From positions 1 to 31,882 of the forward strand of contig NZ_DASSWP010000079.1 in NCBI RefSeq assembly GCF_035704785.1: a DNA stretch of 31,882 nucleotides. The letters run 5' to 3'. A model generated the notes under the pieces. That model was given only the letters and a program-made list of their open reading frames with translations, was not told the origin of the DNA and ran no database searches. This DNA is from Gracilimonas sp035704785. Its GTDB lineage: Bacteria; Bacteroidota; Rhodothermia; Balneolales; Balneolaceae. A program made the position numbers and the translations under genes. This document shows, one piece after another, positions 9,150-16,423 of the stretch. Each line of letters starts with the position of its first letter. The first letter of the stretch is position 1.

Positions 9150-9332
9150 TTAGTAGAATTGATCAGTGGTATCAGGTTTTTCCATGGTATACATGCCAAA
9201 AAGTATCCAAGCCGTTATGAATACAGATAGAATTATAATAACGGATATAGCACCTGCCGATAATTTTTTAAAATACCGGGCACTGAAAATAGTCAGCATA
9301 TGAAATGCTATCATTCCGATCAGAATAATCAC
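9150..9332 (-). CDS. Small two-helix membrane protein of the EPS operon, unknown function
   Basis: A 60-aa protein beginning at GTG 9332. It has two predicted membrane helices, about residues 1-17 (IILIGMIAFHMLTIFSA) and 26-48 (GAISVIIILSVFITAWILFGMY), joined by a basic turn (RYFKKL), and a polar tail rich in Asp and Thr. I do not recognise a family. The evidence that it is a real gene is positional: its start overlaps the stop of the kinase-like gene in a GTGA, and its stop is one base before the ATG of the polymerase. It could be an accessory subunit of the Wzz/Wzy complex or replace the membrane part of a Wzc-type protein; both ideas are inference. Confidence 0.65.
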   Translation of the reverse strand: MIILIGMIAFHMLTIFSARYFKKLSAGAISVIIILSVFITAWILFGMYTMEKPDTTDQFY

Positions 9333-10039
9333 TTGGCTACCTCCATCCGATTGAAGATGAATCCTGTCACCTGATCTTTATTAATATGCCGGAAAATCTC
9401 ATTTACATCTGAATGCTTTGTACGTGTGGTATCAATTACCGTAATCAGGCCATCAACTTCATTGGCAAAAAGGACAGGAAAGTCTGTAATAGGCAGAATA
9501 GGAGACATGTCCACTACTACAAAATCGAATTGCTCTTCCAAGGTACAGATCATATCTCTGACAGCGAGAATATCACTCAATCCAAGCGAGTAATCATTAA
9601 CATCACCGATAGGCAATAAAAACAGGTGATCATGTGAAGACTGAACAAGCCTGATCTCTTTATTTTTTAAAGCTTCTGATAATCCAGGCTTGGGATCAAT
9701 ATCAAAAATTTTATGAATAGAGGGATTCTTAATATTTAGGTCTATCAGGACAGTATTCTTTTGATAACCTACTGCAAATGAGGTGGCAAGATTGGCCGCA
9801 ATATGGGTTTTTCCTTCTCCGCTTCTTGCACTGGTTACGCCAAGTGTAAGATTTGGTTTTTTATATTCTTGCGGAAGTTTAGAATAGTTGAAATTATTAT
9901 AATATTTTTGGTGAACTATGCTCGAGTCTACGTATGTAGAACGGTTTTCATCTATTGTAATGGGCATAAGACTATGATCCGGTTTCCAGATCGACTTTTT
10001 TACCCTTTCTAAACTTTTATTTTCTATATGATCAGACAT
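9329..10039 (-). CDS. CpsD/CapB-like P-loop protein (BY-kinase family, atypical)
   Basis: A 236-aa cytoplasmic MinD/BY-kinase fold. Visible motifs are Walker A at residues 70-78 (SARSGEGKT), Walker A' at 97-104 (VLIDLNIK) and Walker B near 173-178 (VVVDMSPIL). In Wzc and CpsD the A' motif reads DxDxR; here the second acidic residue is Asn and the Arg is Lys. The usual C-terminal tyrosine cluster is absent, since the protein ends FIFNRMEVAK. Instead five tyrosines lie in the N-terminal linker (about 36-59, including KYYNNFNY). It lies two bases after the Wzz gene and is presumably the separate cytosolic partner of that protein, controlling polymer length or export. Whether it autophosphorylates is unclear. 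Confidence 0.87.
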   Translation of the reverse strand: MSDHIENKSLERVKKSIWKPDHSLMPITIDENRSTYVDSSIVHQKYYNNFNYSKLPQEYKKPNLTLGVTSARSGEGKTHIAANLATSFAVGYQKNTVLIDLNIKNPSIHKIFDIDPKPGLSEALKNKEIRLVQSSHDHLFLLPIGDVNDYSLGLSDILAVRDMICTLEEQFDFVVVDMSPILPITDFPVLFANEVDGLITVIDTTRTKHSDVNEIFRHINKDQVTGFIFNRMEVAK

Positions 10040-10041
10040 GA

Positions 10042-11382
10042 TTAATAGCTTTTTCCGTCAGTGATGAATGCAATTACAGGTTTATTGTAATGTATAACGT
10101 CTTCTTCCTTGCGAATTGTTGTATCAAAAACCTCAGCCACTACAATTGCAAAAGAAGCCAAGAAGAATCCGATAAAAAGACTTCCGATTATAATTAGCGG
10201 CCTGTTGGGTGAAGTTGGTTTTTCGGGAAAGTAAGGGGGGTCTATAACTATGAATTGATCCGCTGCTTTTCTTCCAAGATCCCTGGTGGTTTTTGCCTGT
10301 TCAAGTTTCACCTTCATTTCGTTATAGAGTTTACGATAAATCCCATAGTCACTTTCAGTACCCTCGTCAATTCGATTGGCAACTACAGCTTCTTCTAAGT
10401 TTGAAAGAATGAATGCTCGTTGTTCTTCCATGTCCTGCTTTTTGGTTTCTGTGAATTCCAGCTCTGTTTGAACAGCAGGAGGCATCCGCATAGTTAAGTT
10501 TTCAATTTGTTTTACTAAAGATTGAATATTTGGATGCTCCATCGTATACATCTGTTTCTGAGCATCAAATTCCCTGAGAACCGATCTGAGTTCATCAGAG
10601 TAAGGCAGGTCCATTAAGGTGATACTATGCAGGTCTTCAATAGCAGCCGGTGAAAGTGCAGAAGGATTTACTTCATTCAGGCTCCGTTGGATTCTTTTTA
10701 AGCCTGCAATCTCATTTTCAATTTCGTCAATTTCACGATCAAGGCCCTGCATTTGAATTCTTAAAGCGGTGTTGTCATTAGGAGTTTGTTGTAACCTCTG
10801 TTTAGATAGGGATAGAATATTTTCTCTTCTTATTTTTACTTCTTCTTCAAGTTCAGCAAGTTTATCTTCAAAAAAGACAACCGTTTGTTCATTTCTCTGA
10901 TTTTCGAGATTCAGCCTTGTTTTTATAAAATGATTTGCAATGATTCCTACCCCTTTTTGAGCCCGGTATGGATCAGAGTCGAAATAGTAAATCTCAAAAG
11001 AGTCAGAGCCACTAAAAGTTGTTCTGATATTCGTTTTTACTTTTTCGATCAGTTGTTGCTTCTCAATATTTGTTTTGATGTCTTTATCCAGATCCAAAGT
11101 GTCAACAAGCATTTCAATAGTGGTACGACTGAAAACGATTTTATTGAATGACTTAAGGCGATCCTCGGAAGCCATATTAACAGCCATTTCATAGAGAATG
11201 AGAGGGTTTAGTGTCTCTTCTTTTTGTACGAGTATTGAAATTGAAGAGTGATATTTAGGTGTGATTACATAAGAAGCTGTAATTCCCAATAGCAACATTA
11301 ATATTGGTACGGCTATCAATAAACGTTTTCTTCTTTTTGCAATCTCTTTAAGATCCTGAACAATTTTTTCAATTTGCCCCAT
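10042..11382 (-). CDS. Wzz-type chain-length determinant / polysaccharide co-polymerase
   Basis: A 446-aa inner-membrane protein. TM1 is about residues 21-40 (LLIAVPILMLLLGITASYVI) and TM2 about 394-418 (LIIIGSLFIGFFLASFAIVV), preceded by the Pro-rich PPYFPEKPTSPNRP that marks the co-polymerase family. The periplasmic part opens with a Wzz domain (ITPKYHSSISILVQ) and continues with long coiled coils around 165-240 and 300-380. The cytosolic tail is short and carries no kinase domain, so the kinase-like function is on the next gene. It is the first gene of the left operon; the sigma54-like promoter candidate at 11434-11449 would give a leader of roughly 40 nt. Confidence 0.93.
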   Translation of the reverse strand: MGQIEKIVQDLKEIAKRRKRLLIAVPILMLLLGITASYVITPKYHSSISILVQKEETLNPLILYEMAVNMASEDRLKSFNKIVFSRTTIEMLVDTLDLDKDIKTNIEKQQLIEKVKTNIRTTFSGSDSFEIYYFDSDPYRAQKGVGIIANHFIKTRLNLENQRNEQTVVFFEDKLAELEEEVKIRRENILSLSKQRLQQTPNDNTALRIQMQGLDREIDEIENEIAGLKRIQRSLNEVNPSALSPAAIEDLHSITLMDLPYSDELRSVLREFDAQKQMYTMEHPNIQSLVKQIENLTMRMPPAVQTELEFTETKKQDMEEQRAFILSNLEEAVVANRIDEGTESDYGIYRKLYNEMKVKLEQAKTTRDLGRKAADQFIVIDPPYFPEKPTSPNRPLIIIGSLFIGFFLASFAIVVAEVFDTTIRKEEDVIHYNKPVIAFITDGKSY

Positions 11383-11433
11383 ATACTTGAACCCGATTTT
11401 TAGATATATCTTTTAACGTTGAGTTGTCGGTAT

Positions 11434-11449
11434 ATCAATTGCCGTACCA
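11434..11449 (-). promoter_or_regulatory. Candidate sigma54 (-24/-12) promoter for the left EPS operon
   Basis: On the minus strand this reads TGGTACGGCAATTGAT, compared with the consensus TGGCACG-N4-TTGCW. The -24 GG and the spacing are exact; the -12 element is TTGA instead of TTGC. Transcription would begin near 11423, about 40 nt before the Wzz ATG. The match is supported by a similar element at the same distance before the opposite operon and by a sigma54 activator gene in the island. The loss of the -12 C weakens it. Confidence 0.5.
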
Positions 11450-11639
11450 TAATGACCAACTTTCCATTTATTAAATATTTTTAATGTTTGAAGATGGGCC
11501 TGGATAATTTTCAAATACTAATGAAAGTAATGTTTATGGCCATTTACTGAATTTAGAGGCGGGTTTTATAGGGTTTTGATTTTAAAAGACTGGATAACCT
11601 GGTCAAGGCATGGAGTGGGTTTAATGATCTGATGTAATA

Positions 11640-11654
11640 TTTACACAGTGTAAA
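11640..11654. promoter_or_regulatory. Perfect 15-bp palindrome, candidate activator-binding site
   Basis: TTTACAC and GTGTAAA flank a single central A with no mismatch. It lies about 140 bp upstream of the rightward sigma54-like element and about 190 bp from the leftward one, distances usual for sigma54 enhancers. It overlaps the left foot of the hairpin at 11652-11688 by three bases, so it might instead belong to an RNA structure. Confidence 0.45.
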
Positions 11655-11691
11655 ATCAGAGTGGGTAAATATTACTCACTCTGATTTTTTT
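11652..11691 (+). terminator. Strong hairpin with T-run in the divergent control region
   Basis: Arms 11652-11668 and 11672-11688 pair over 17 bp (AAAATCAGAGTG with CACTCTGATTTT, then a mostly paired GGTAA/TTACT) around a three-base loop, and a run of seven T covers 11685-11691. In the plus direction this is a textbook intrinsic terminator; in the minus direction the T-run is shorter (TTTTAC). There is no recognised gene upstream on the plus strand to terminate, so it may insulate the two operons or attenuate a longer rightward transcript. Confidence 0.7.
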
Positions 11692-11779
11692 GTGTTTAGA
11701 GTTCACTTAGAATAAAAAAATGGAGCTTTATTTATCATTCAAGTCAGTTTGGTAAAAAAAATTCAAGAGAGAATGAACT

Positions 11780-11795
11780 TGGCACATTAATTGAA
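11780..11795 (+). promoter_or_regulatory. Candidate sigma54 (-24/-12) promoter for the right EPS operon
   Basis: The sequence TGGCACATTAATTGAA has a perfect TGGCAC -24 element, the correct five-base spacing and TTGA in place of TTGC at -12, the same deviation as the leftward candidate. Transcription would start near 11806, about 38 nt before the GTG of the export lipoprotein. Confidence 0.55.
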
Positions 11796-11843
11796 GAGGT
11801 AACCAAAAGAAATAAAGTTTTACCACTAATTAAATTTAAAAAA

Positions 11844-12542
11844 GTGCAATTAAGCCAGTTTAAGATCATAGCCATAGGCTTACTTTTATTTATTGTTGGA
11901 TGCAGTTCATCTCAAAAAGTAGCAGGGGACAAAATAGAATTAGAAGCGCAAAAAGAAATCCAGGGGCAGAATATTTATGACCCGGATGTAATTAATCCTG
12001 GAGATGAACTGGAGATCTTGGTTTGGCAAAATGAAGACTTCAACACAAGATCTGTGGTTACCAGTAAAGGAACTGTTGCAATACCTTTAATCGGCGAGGT
12101 TATAGTGGCGGGGAAAACAAAAGAAGAATTAGACCGGGAACTCACAGAAAAATTAAGTCGATATATTGCAGGAGAAATTCGTCTAACTATATCTCTAATT
12201 TCGCAAAGAGATAACATAATTTCTGTTTTCGGAGCAGTTTCAAGAGCTCAGAACTTTCCGGTTGTTGATAAGATCTCACTTTTTGAATTATTGTCGATGG
12301 CAGGCGGGCCATCAATGGACGCAGATTTAAGATATATAAAAGTATATCGCAGAGATGCTACTCCTCAATACTCTACCATTAATCTGAATGAATACCTTGA
12401 GATGGGTCAGCTAAACCCGGCTATAAAAGTTGGCCCGGGTGATATAGTTTATGTTCCAAGAGAGAAAAATTTTGTCAGAGAGTTTTCAGGTTTTCTAAGA
12501 GATGCTGTTTTGGTATTTGGTCTGTTTAGAGCGGTGAACTAG
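11844..12542 (+). CDS. Wza-like polysaccharide export lipoprotein
   Basis: A 232-aa outer-membrane export protein. A lipoprotein signal ends in the lipobox IVGC at about Cys20. A Poly_export domain follows (residues 48-115, NPGDELEILVWQNEDF, then GTVAIPLIGEV), then one SLBB domain (about 130-205, ISVFGAVSRAQNFPV, then GPGDIVYVP). The C-terminal FVREFSGFLRDAVLVFGLFR resembles the amphipathic helix with which Wza crosses the outer membrane. It is shorter than E. coli Wza (one SLBB domain instead of more). The GTG start is the only start codon giving a proper signal peptide; no clear Shine-Dalgarno sequence is seen. It is the first gene of the right operon and its stop is one base before the next ATG. 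Confidence 0.92.
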   Translation: MQLSQFKIIAIGLLLFIVGCSSSQKVAGDKIELEAQKEIQGQNIYDPDVINPGDELEILVWQNEDFNTRSVVTSKGTVAIPLIGEVIVAGKTKEELDRELTEKLSRYIAGEIRLTISLISQRDNIISVFGAVSRAQNFPVVDKISLFELLSMAGGPSMDADLRYIKVYRRDATPQYSTINLNEYLEMGQLNPAIKVGPGDIVYVPREKNFVREFSGFLRDAVLVFGLFRAVN

Positions 12543-12543
12543 A

Positions 12544-13527
12544 ATGAAAAAGATTAGAATTAAGTCTATGAAACATTTTGGGAAGGTAATTTCTGTTTTT
12601 GCAATAATAATGTTGCTACTTAGCAGTGATGGTTTTGCTCAATTTGGATATAGTTTATTAGTATACCCGAATAGTTCAAGTGCGCGGGATGTTGCTTTAG
12701 GAAATGCTACTGGGTCTGATATATCAAATTTTTCAAGTTCATTATTAAATCCTGCCTCACTTTCTTTTAGTGACAAAAGAACGGTTACATATAATAATCA
12801 TCATTCCTGGACCAATAATATTTATGCACTTGAGTTTGGTTTTCAAAATATGGGCCGTGGGAGGAATTCTTTCTCAGTTAATATGCAATATCTGGGAAAT
12901 GGGATGAATAAACTTAATTACCTGGGAGATGTAGAGGTCTTTCAACCCTCGGTGGAAAGAATTCAGTTAAGCTTAAGCTATTCTTATTCATTCAGTCCCG
13001 TTTTTAGCTTAGGTGCCACGGGAAGAGCCTTTACGGCATGGAATAAATATTATGCTTTAGAAAATGTGAATATAGATTTTGGCGCAATTTACTCACCATC
13101 CGATTTACTTAGCTATTCGCTGATTATTAAGGGAGTAGGTCATAGTCTGGGGTATAACAAACTTGGGAATGGAAGGACCATACTTGTACATAAGAATATG
13201 GAAGAGAGTATCGAATATGGTGCCAGTCTTAACTTTCCGGAGAAAGGCGAAAGAAGGGTATTGACACTCTACGCTTCTACTGAAACTAAGATAAAAGTAG
13301 AAGAAATTTATTACAGGCTCGCTTCAGAATATGTGGTTAATAAAGTGATTGCATTGCGGGTGGGCTATATAAATGGTATTGAAAACTATATGGCCGGCTC
13401 AGAAGAGTCAGGTTTTTCAACTGGAGTGGGTTTTAATTTTGGCGGGCTCTCTTTGAATTATTCACTTGCACCAAGTACCAGTTTAAAAGATAGAATCCAT
13501 CAAATAGGGCTAGTTTTAAAACTATAA
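12544..13527 (+). CDS. PorV/PorQ-like outer-membrane beta-barrel protein
   Basis: A 327-aa protein with a signal peptide ending near DGFAQ (about residue 33). The mature start YPNSSSARDVALGNATGSDISNFSSSLLNPASLSF matches the pattern of PorV/UPF0164-type barrels (Ser-Ala-Arg, Gly, then an Asn-Pro-Ala loop). The rest is alternating beta-strands with aromatic girdles, ending in LGLVLKL-like hydrophobic residues. PorV proteins are outer-membrane barrels linked to type IX secretion; here the position between the Wza-like lipoprotein and a regulator suggests a role in EPS export or anchoring instead. An internal Met at residue 9 is an alternative start. It is spaced one base from the upstream gene and eight from the downstream gene. 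Confidence 0.75.
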   Translation: MKKIRIKSMKHFGKVISVFAIIMLLLSSDGFAQFGYSLLVYPNSSSARDVALGNATGSDISNFSSSLLNPASLSFSDKRTVTYNNHHSWTNNIYALEFGFQNMGRGRNSFSVNMQYLGNGMNKLNYLGDVEVFQPSVERIQLSLSYSYSFSPVFSLGATGRAFTAWNKYYALENVNIDFGAIYSPSDLLSYSLIIKGVGHSLGYNKLGNGRTILVHKNMEESIEYGASLNFPEKGERRVLTLYASTETKIKVEEIYYRLASEYVVNKVIALRVGYINGIENYMAGSEESGFSTGVGFNFGGLSLNYSLAPSTSLKDRIHQIGLVLKL

Positions 13528-13535
13528 AGGTCAGC

Positions 13536-14477
13536 ATGAGCATCATTAAAGAAATAAAATGTGACAAGATATCTCGTCCGGAACTTGAGGCAGCACTCAA
13601 TAATATGGAAAGCAATTTGATGATCGATATTCTGAACAAGATCATTGAATTGTCGAAAACAGACTCTCATGTGATCATTAGTGGTGAACCGGGCACAGGA
13701 AAAGAGTGGGTAGCCAGGCTAATTTGCCATTTAAATGAAAACTTAGATCATGATTTCGGTTATTTGTCTTGTGATCAATTGAAATTATCTGATTTGAATG
13801 ATGTGCCAGACAAAGATACAGCAAATACCTTTGGATTTTTGGGTCGAAATAGATCTTTGACCGTCATAGTGGATAATTATTCAGAACTTAATTCAGAAGA
13901 ACAACTGCTGCTTCTTACAAGCTTGATAAAGCTGCAGGAATCAGCATCAGAATCTAAGATAAGGTACATATTTACCGTCCAGAAGCATTGGGAAACTAAT
14001 GGTTCGAATAATGTTGTATGGCCATATATATATGATCTTTTAAATCCGATCTCAATTATGGTGCCTCCTCTAAGAGAACATAGAGAGGATATTGCCCCAC
14101 TAGTAAGTCTATTTATCGGTCAACATTTAGAAGGCGTCCATAAGGGTTCTGCGGAGGAAACCATAAAAATATCGGACCAAGCTTTATACAAATGCATCTC
14201 ATACGATTGGCCGGGTAATGTGAGGCAGCTTAAAAATGCTATCACACATGCCTATTACAGTACTAAAGGAGACATAATTCAACCGGAAGATCTTCCCATT
14301 TCTATAGAGATGTCATCATTTTATACTTGTTCAGTTGAGAATAATAAATCCTGGAGTTTCATAAATGCAAAGAGAGGACTATTGAATAAGAGCTTAATTG
14401 AGGATACGCAGGATACGGATGGGGAATTAATTTTAGAGTTTAAAAACATTCTTAAGAGAATCATTTCAAAAAAATAA
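13536..14477 (+). CDS. Degenerate NtrC-type AAA+ protein lacking GAFTGA and HTH
   Basis: A 313-aa protein clearly related to the central domain of sigma54 activators: Walker A GEPGTGKE at 50-57, VPPLREHREDIAPL at 176-189 and WPGNVRQLKNAI at 225-236. Where an activator carries the sigma54-contacting GAFTGA loop it has only ANTFGFLGRNRS (about 96-107), and Walker B is VIVDN (110-114) in place of FLDE. No Fis-type helix-turn-helix is visible; the C-terminus is short and Lys-rich. It is therefore unlikely to open sigma54 promoters alone, and could modulate the complete activator at 18918-19919 by forming mixed rings, or act as an unrelated AAA+ switch. It lies within the right EPS operon, eight bases from each neighbour. 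Confidence 0.82.
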   Translation: MSIIKEIKCDKISRPELEAALNNMESNLMIDILNKIIELSKTDSHVIISGEPGTGKEWVARLICHLNENLDHDFGYLSCDQLKLSDLNDVPDKDTANTFGFLGRNRSLTVIVDNYSELNSEEQLLLLTSLIKLQESASESKIRYIFTVQKHWETNGSNNVVWPYIYDLLNPISIMVPPLREHREDIAPLVSLFIGQHLEGVHKGSAEETIKISDQALYKCISYDWPGNVRQLKNAITHAYYSTKGDIIQPEDLPISIEMSSFYTCSVENNKSWSFINAKRGLLNKSLIEDTQDTDGELILEFKNILKRIISKK

Positions 14478-14485
14478 ATAATGCT

Positions 14486-16423
14486 ATGGGTACACATATT
14501 TTTCAATTTATAATTGCCTTTCTAGCACCGGTAGTTATTGCTATAATTCTTACACCTTGGGTTATAAAATTTGCTTATGTGATTGGCGCTATAGATGAGC
14601 CTGACGAAAGAAAAGTTCATCAGAAGATAACCCCAAGATTAGGGGGAATGGTTATTTTTCTTACTCTTGCAATATGCAGTTTATTAGCTTTTCTGTTTTT
14701 TGACATGGGGGAGCTCGAAATAGCGCAGCACTACCAAAAGGTAATAATGGTTTCTGTTGCACTGACATTGGTGTTTTTTCTGGGGATCTGGGATGATATC
14801 ACGCCACTGAAACCAGGGATCAAATTTGGATTACAATTCTTGATAGCAAGTATGGTCTATTTTGCAGGGGTTAAAATTTCTAGTGTTATGAATCCTTTAA
14901 ATCCATACGTGATCAATGTACAACTCATAGATTACCCCCTTACCATTTTATGGATCGTAGGTATAACAAATGCAATCAACTTGATAGATGGATTAGATGG
15001 ATTGGCCTCTGGGGTTACTACTATTGCCTGCGTTTCTATCTTTGCAGTTTCAGCACTTACAGGAGAGATTGGCAATGCATATGTTGCCCTTATTTTAGCA
15101 GGAAGTTTAGTTGGTTTCTTAAGATATAACTTCAATCCTGCAAAAATCTTTTTGGGAGATTCGGGCAGTCTTCTTTTAGGCTTTCTTGTTGCAGTCTTAT
15201 CAATTCAAAGTTCCAATAAAGTATCAACAGGTTTTTCGATCTTATTCCCAATTTTAGTGCTTGGATTGCCAATAGCAGATACTTTGATAGCTATGCTCAG
15301 GCGTTTCTTAGGTACTTTTTTGGAGAATACACCTCAAAGTCCGGCTATAAAACGACGAATTCATAAAATGTTTTTGCCTGATAAATCCCATATCCATCAT
15401 CAACTGCTACAGCATGGTTTAACACACCGCAACACCGTTATTCTGCTTTATGTAATCTCGAGTGTTTTTGCCTTATCTGCATTTAGTATCACAATTATAG
15501 ATTCATATAACAAAGCGATCATAGCTCTGGCAATTACAGCTATAATTATTTTTATGGGTATCAAAAAACTCAAATACAGAGAGATTGATGTTTTGCATAA
15601 TGGAATCTTTCTTCCATTCTATGAACGGTTTTGGTTGAACAGGTCAGTTTATAAGAGTCTTTTTGATCTGTTTTTTATATCGGCTGCTTTTACGATTTCC
15701 TTCTTCGTTGTGCAATGGACAAATTCAAACTTAGTTAATATTCAACAGTTTCAAATTGCATTGGTTGCCGTTTGCTCATTACAAATGTTTATTTTTTGGA
15801 TATCCGGTCTATATCGAGATTCGTACGAGGTTATTGGGTTAGGTGATGCTCTTAAAATTGCTAAATATGTAGGTTACGCTGTAGCAGCTATTATTCCAGT
15901 ATTCATTATGTTCTTTAATTCCGGCCCGGAATTCTTAATTCAATTTTTTATTCTGAATTTTTACTTGCTGCTTACTTTTATACTTGGTTTCAGGATATCA
16001 TACCAGGCACTTAAGTATTTATTTTTTAGAACTAACAGGGCAGAGAAAAAAGTCCTGATATATGGAGCTAATAATTTTGGAAATATGCTTTTAGATCAGC
16101 TCATGTCCAGTAAAAATCAAAAGTATAATGTGCTTGGATTTATTGATGAAAATCATGAAAAAGAGGGAACATTATTGAATGGGTTTCAGGTTTTTGGGGG
16201 GCATTGGAAATTAGAAAGGCTTTACAACTCAGAGAAGTTTGACATGATCTTAATGACTGACGAAAAAGTAAAACCTGAGGTAATGAGAAGGATCAAAGGA
16301 TTCTCAGATAGAAAAAAAATTCCGATTCTGAAATTTCAACTTGATTTTGAGTCTGTTACAGGAAACAGTACTACTTATGCTAATAATATTCTGGTATCAG
16401 AACAGATGGCATTTCCGGGATGA
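14486..16423 (+). CDS. WecA/MraY-like undecaprenyl-phosphate sugar-1-phosphate transferase fused to a 4TM–Rossmann module
   Basis: A 645-aa inner-membrane protein in two parts. Residues 1-360 are a WecA-family enzyme with all key motifs: DEPDERKVHQK..PRLGG (38-54), the WDD of the Mg site (102-104), NAINLIDGLDGLASG (162-176), FLGDSGSLLLG (222-232) and SHIHHQLLQHG (301-311). Such enzymes start glycan synthesis by moving GlcNAc-1-P or a relative onto undecaprenyl phosphate. Residues 385-645 look like the N-terminal region of FlaA1/WbaP-type proteins: about four membrane helices and then a Rossmann domain (KVLIYGANNFGNMLLDQL, 522-539; NVLGFIDEN), with no dehydratase or transferase domain after it. 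Its stop overlaps the next start in an ATGA. Confidence 0.9.
   Translation: MGTHIFQFIIAFLAPVVIAIILTPWVIKFAYVIGAIDEPDERKVHQKITPRLGGMVIFLTLAICSLLAFLFFDMGELEIAQHYQKVIMVSVALTLVFFLGIWDDITPLKPGIKFGLQFLIASMVYFAGVKISSVMNPLNPYVINVQLIDYPLTILWIVGITNAINLIDGLDGLASGVTTIACVSIFAVSALTGEIGNAYVALILAGSLVGFLRYNFNPAKIFLGDSGSLLLGFLVAVLSIQSSNKVSTGFSILFPILVLGLPIADTLIAMLRRFLGTFLENTPQSPAIKRRIHKMFLPDKSHIHHQLLQHGLTHRNTVILLYVISSVFALSAFSITIIDSYNKAIIALAITAIIIFMGIKKLKYREIDVLHNGIFLPFYERFWLNRSVYKSLFDLFFISAAFTISFFVVQWTNSNLVNIQQFQIALVAVCSLQMFIFWISGLYRDSYEVIGLGDALKIAKYVGYAVAAIIPVFIMFFNSGPEFLIQFFILNFYLLLTFILGFRISYQALKYLFFRTNRAEKKVLIYGANNFGNMLLDQLMSSKNQKYNVLGFIDENHEKEGTLLNGFQVFGGHWKLERLYNSEKFDMILMTDEKVKPEVMRRIKGFSDRKKIPILKFQLDFESVTGNSTTYANNILVSEQMAFPG

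Larger units (their letters stand above)
11383..11843. promoter_or_regulatory. Divergent control region of the EPS island
   Basis: These 461 bp separate the left and right EPS operons. From left to right the region holds a leftward sigma54-like promoter match, about 190 bp without a recognisable signal, a perfect palindrome, an overlapping strong hairpin with a T-run, and a rightward sigma54-like promoter match. No protein gene is supported; the longest rightward reading frame noticed is a 19-codon ATG frame at 11494-11550 with no other support. Confidence 0.7.

Noticed and set aside
10037..10039. Similar N-termini (MSDH...) of the kinase-like protein and the edge acetyltransferase as possible duplication
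   Set aside because: The likeness covers only about four residues and then stops; chance is enough.
11494..11550. 19-codon frame in the divergent control region, possible leader peptide
   Set aside because: No Shine-Dalgarno, no run of regulatory codons and no link to the downstream hairpin; not enough to call a gene.
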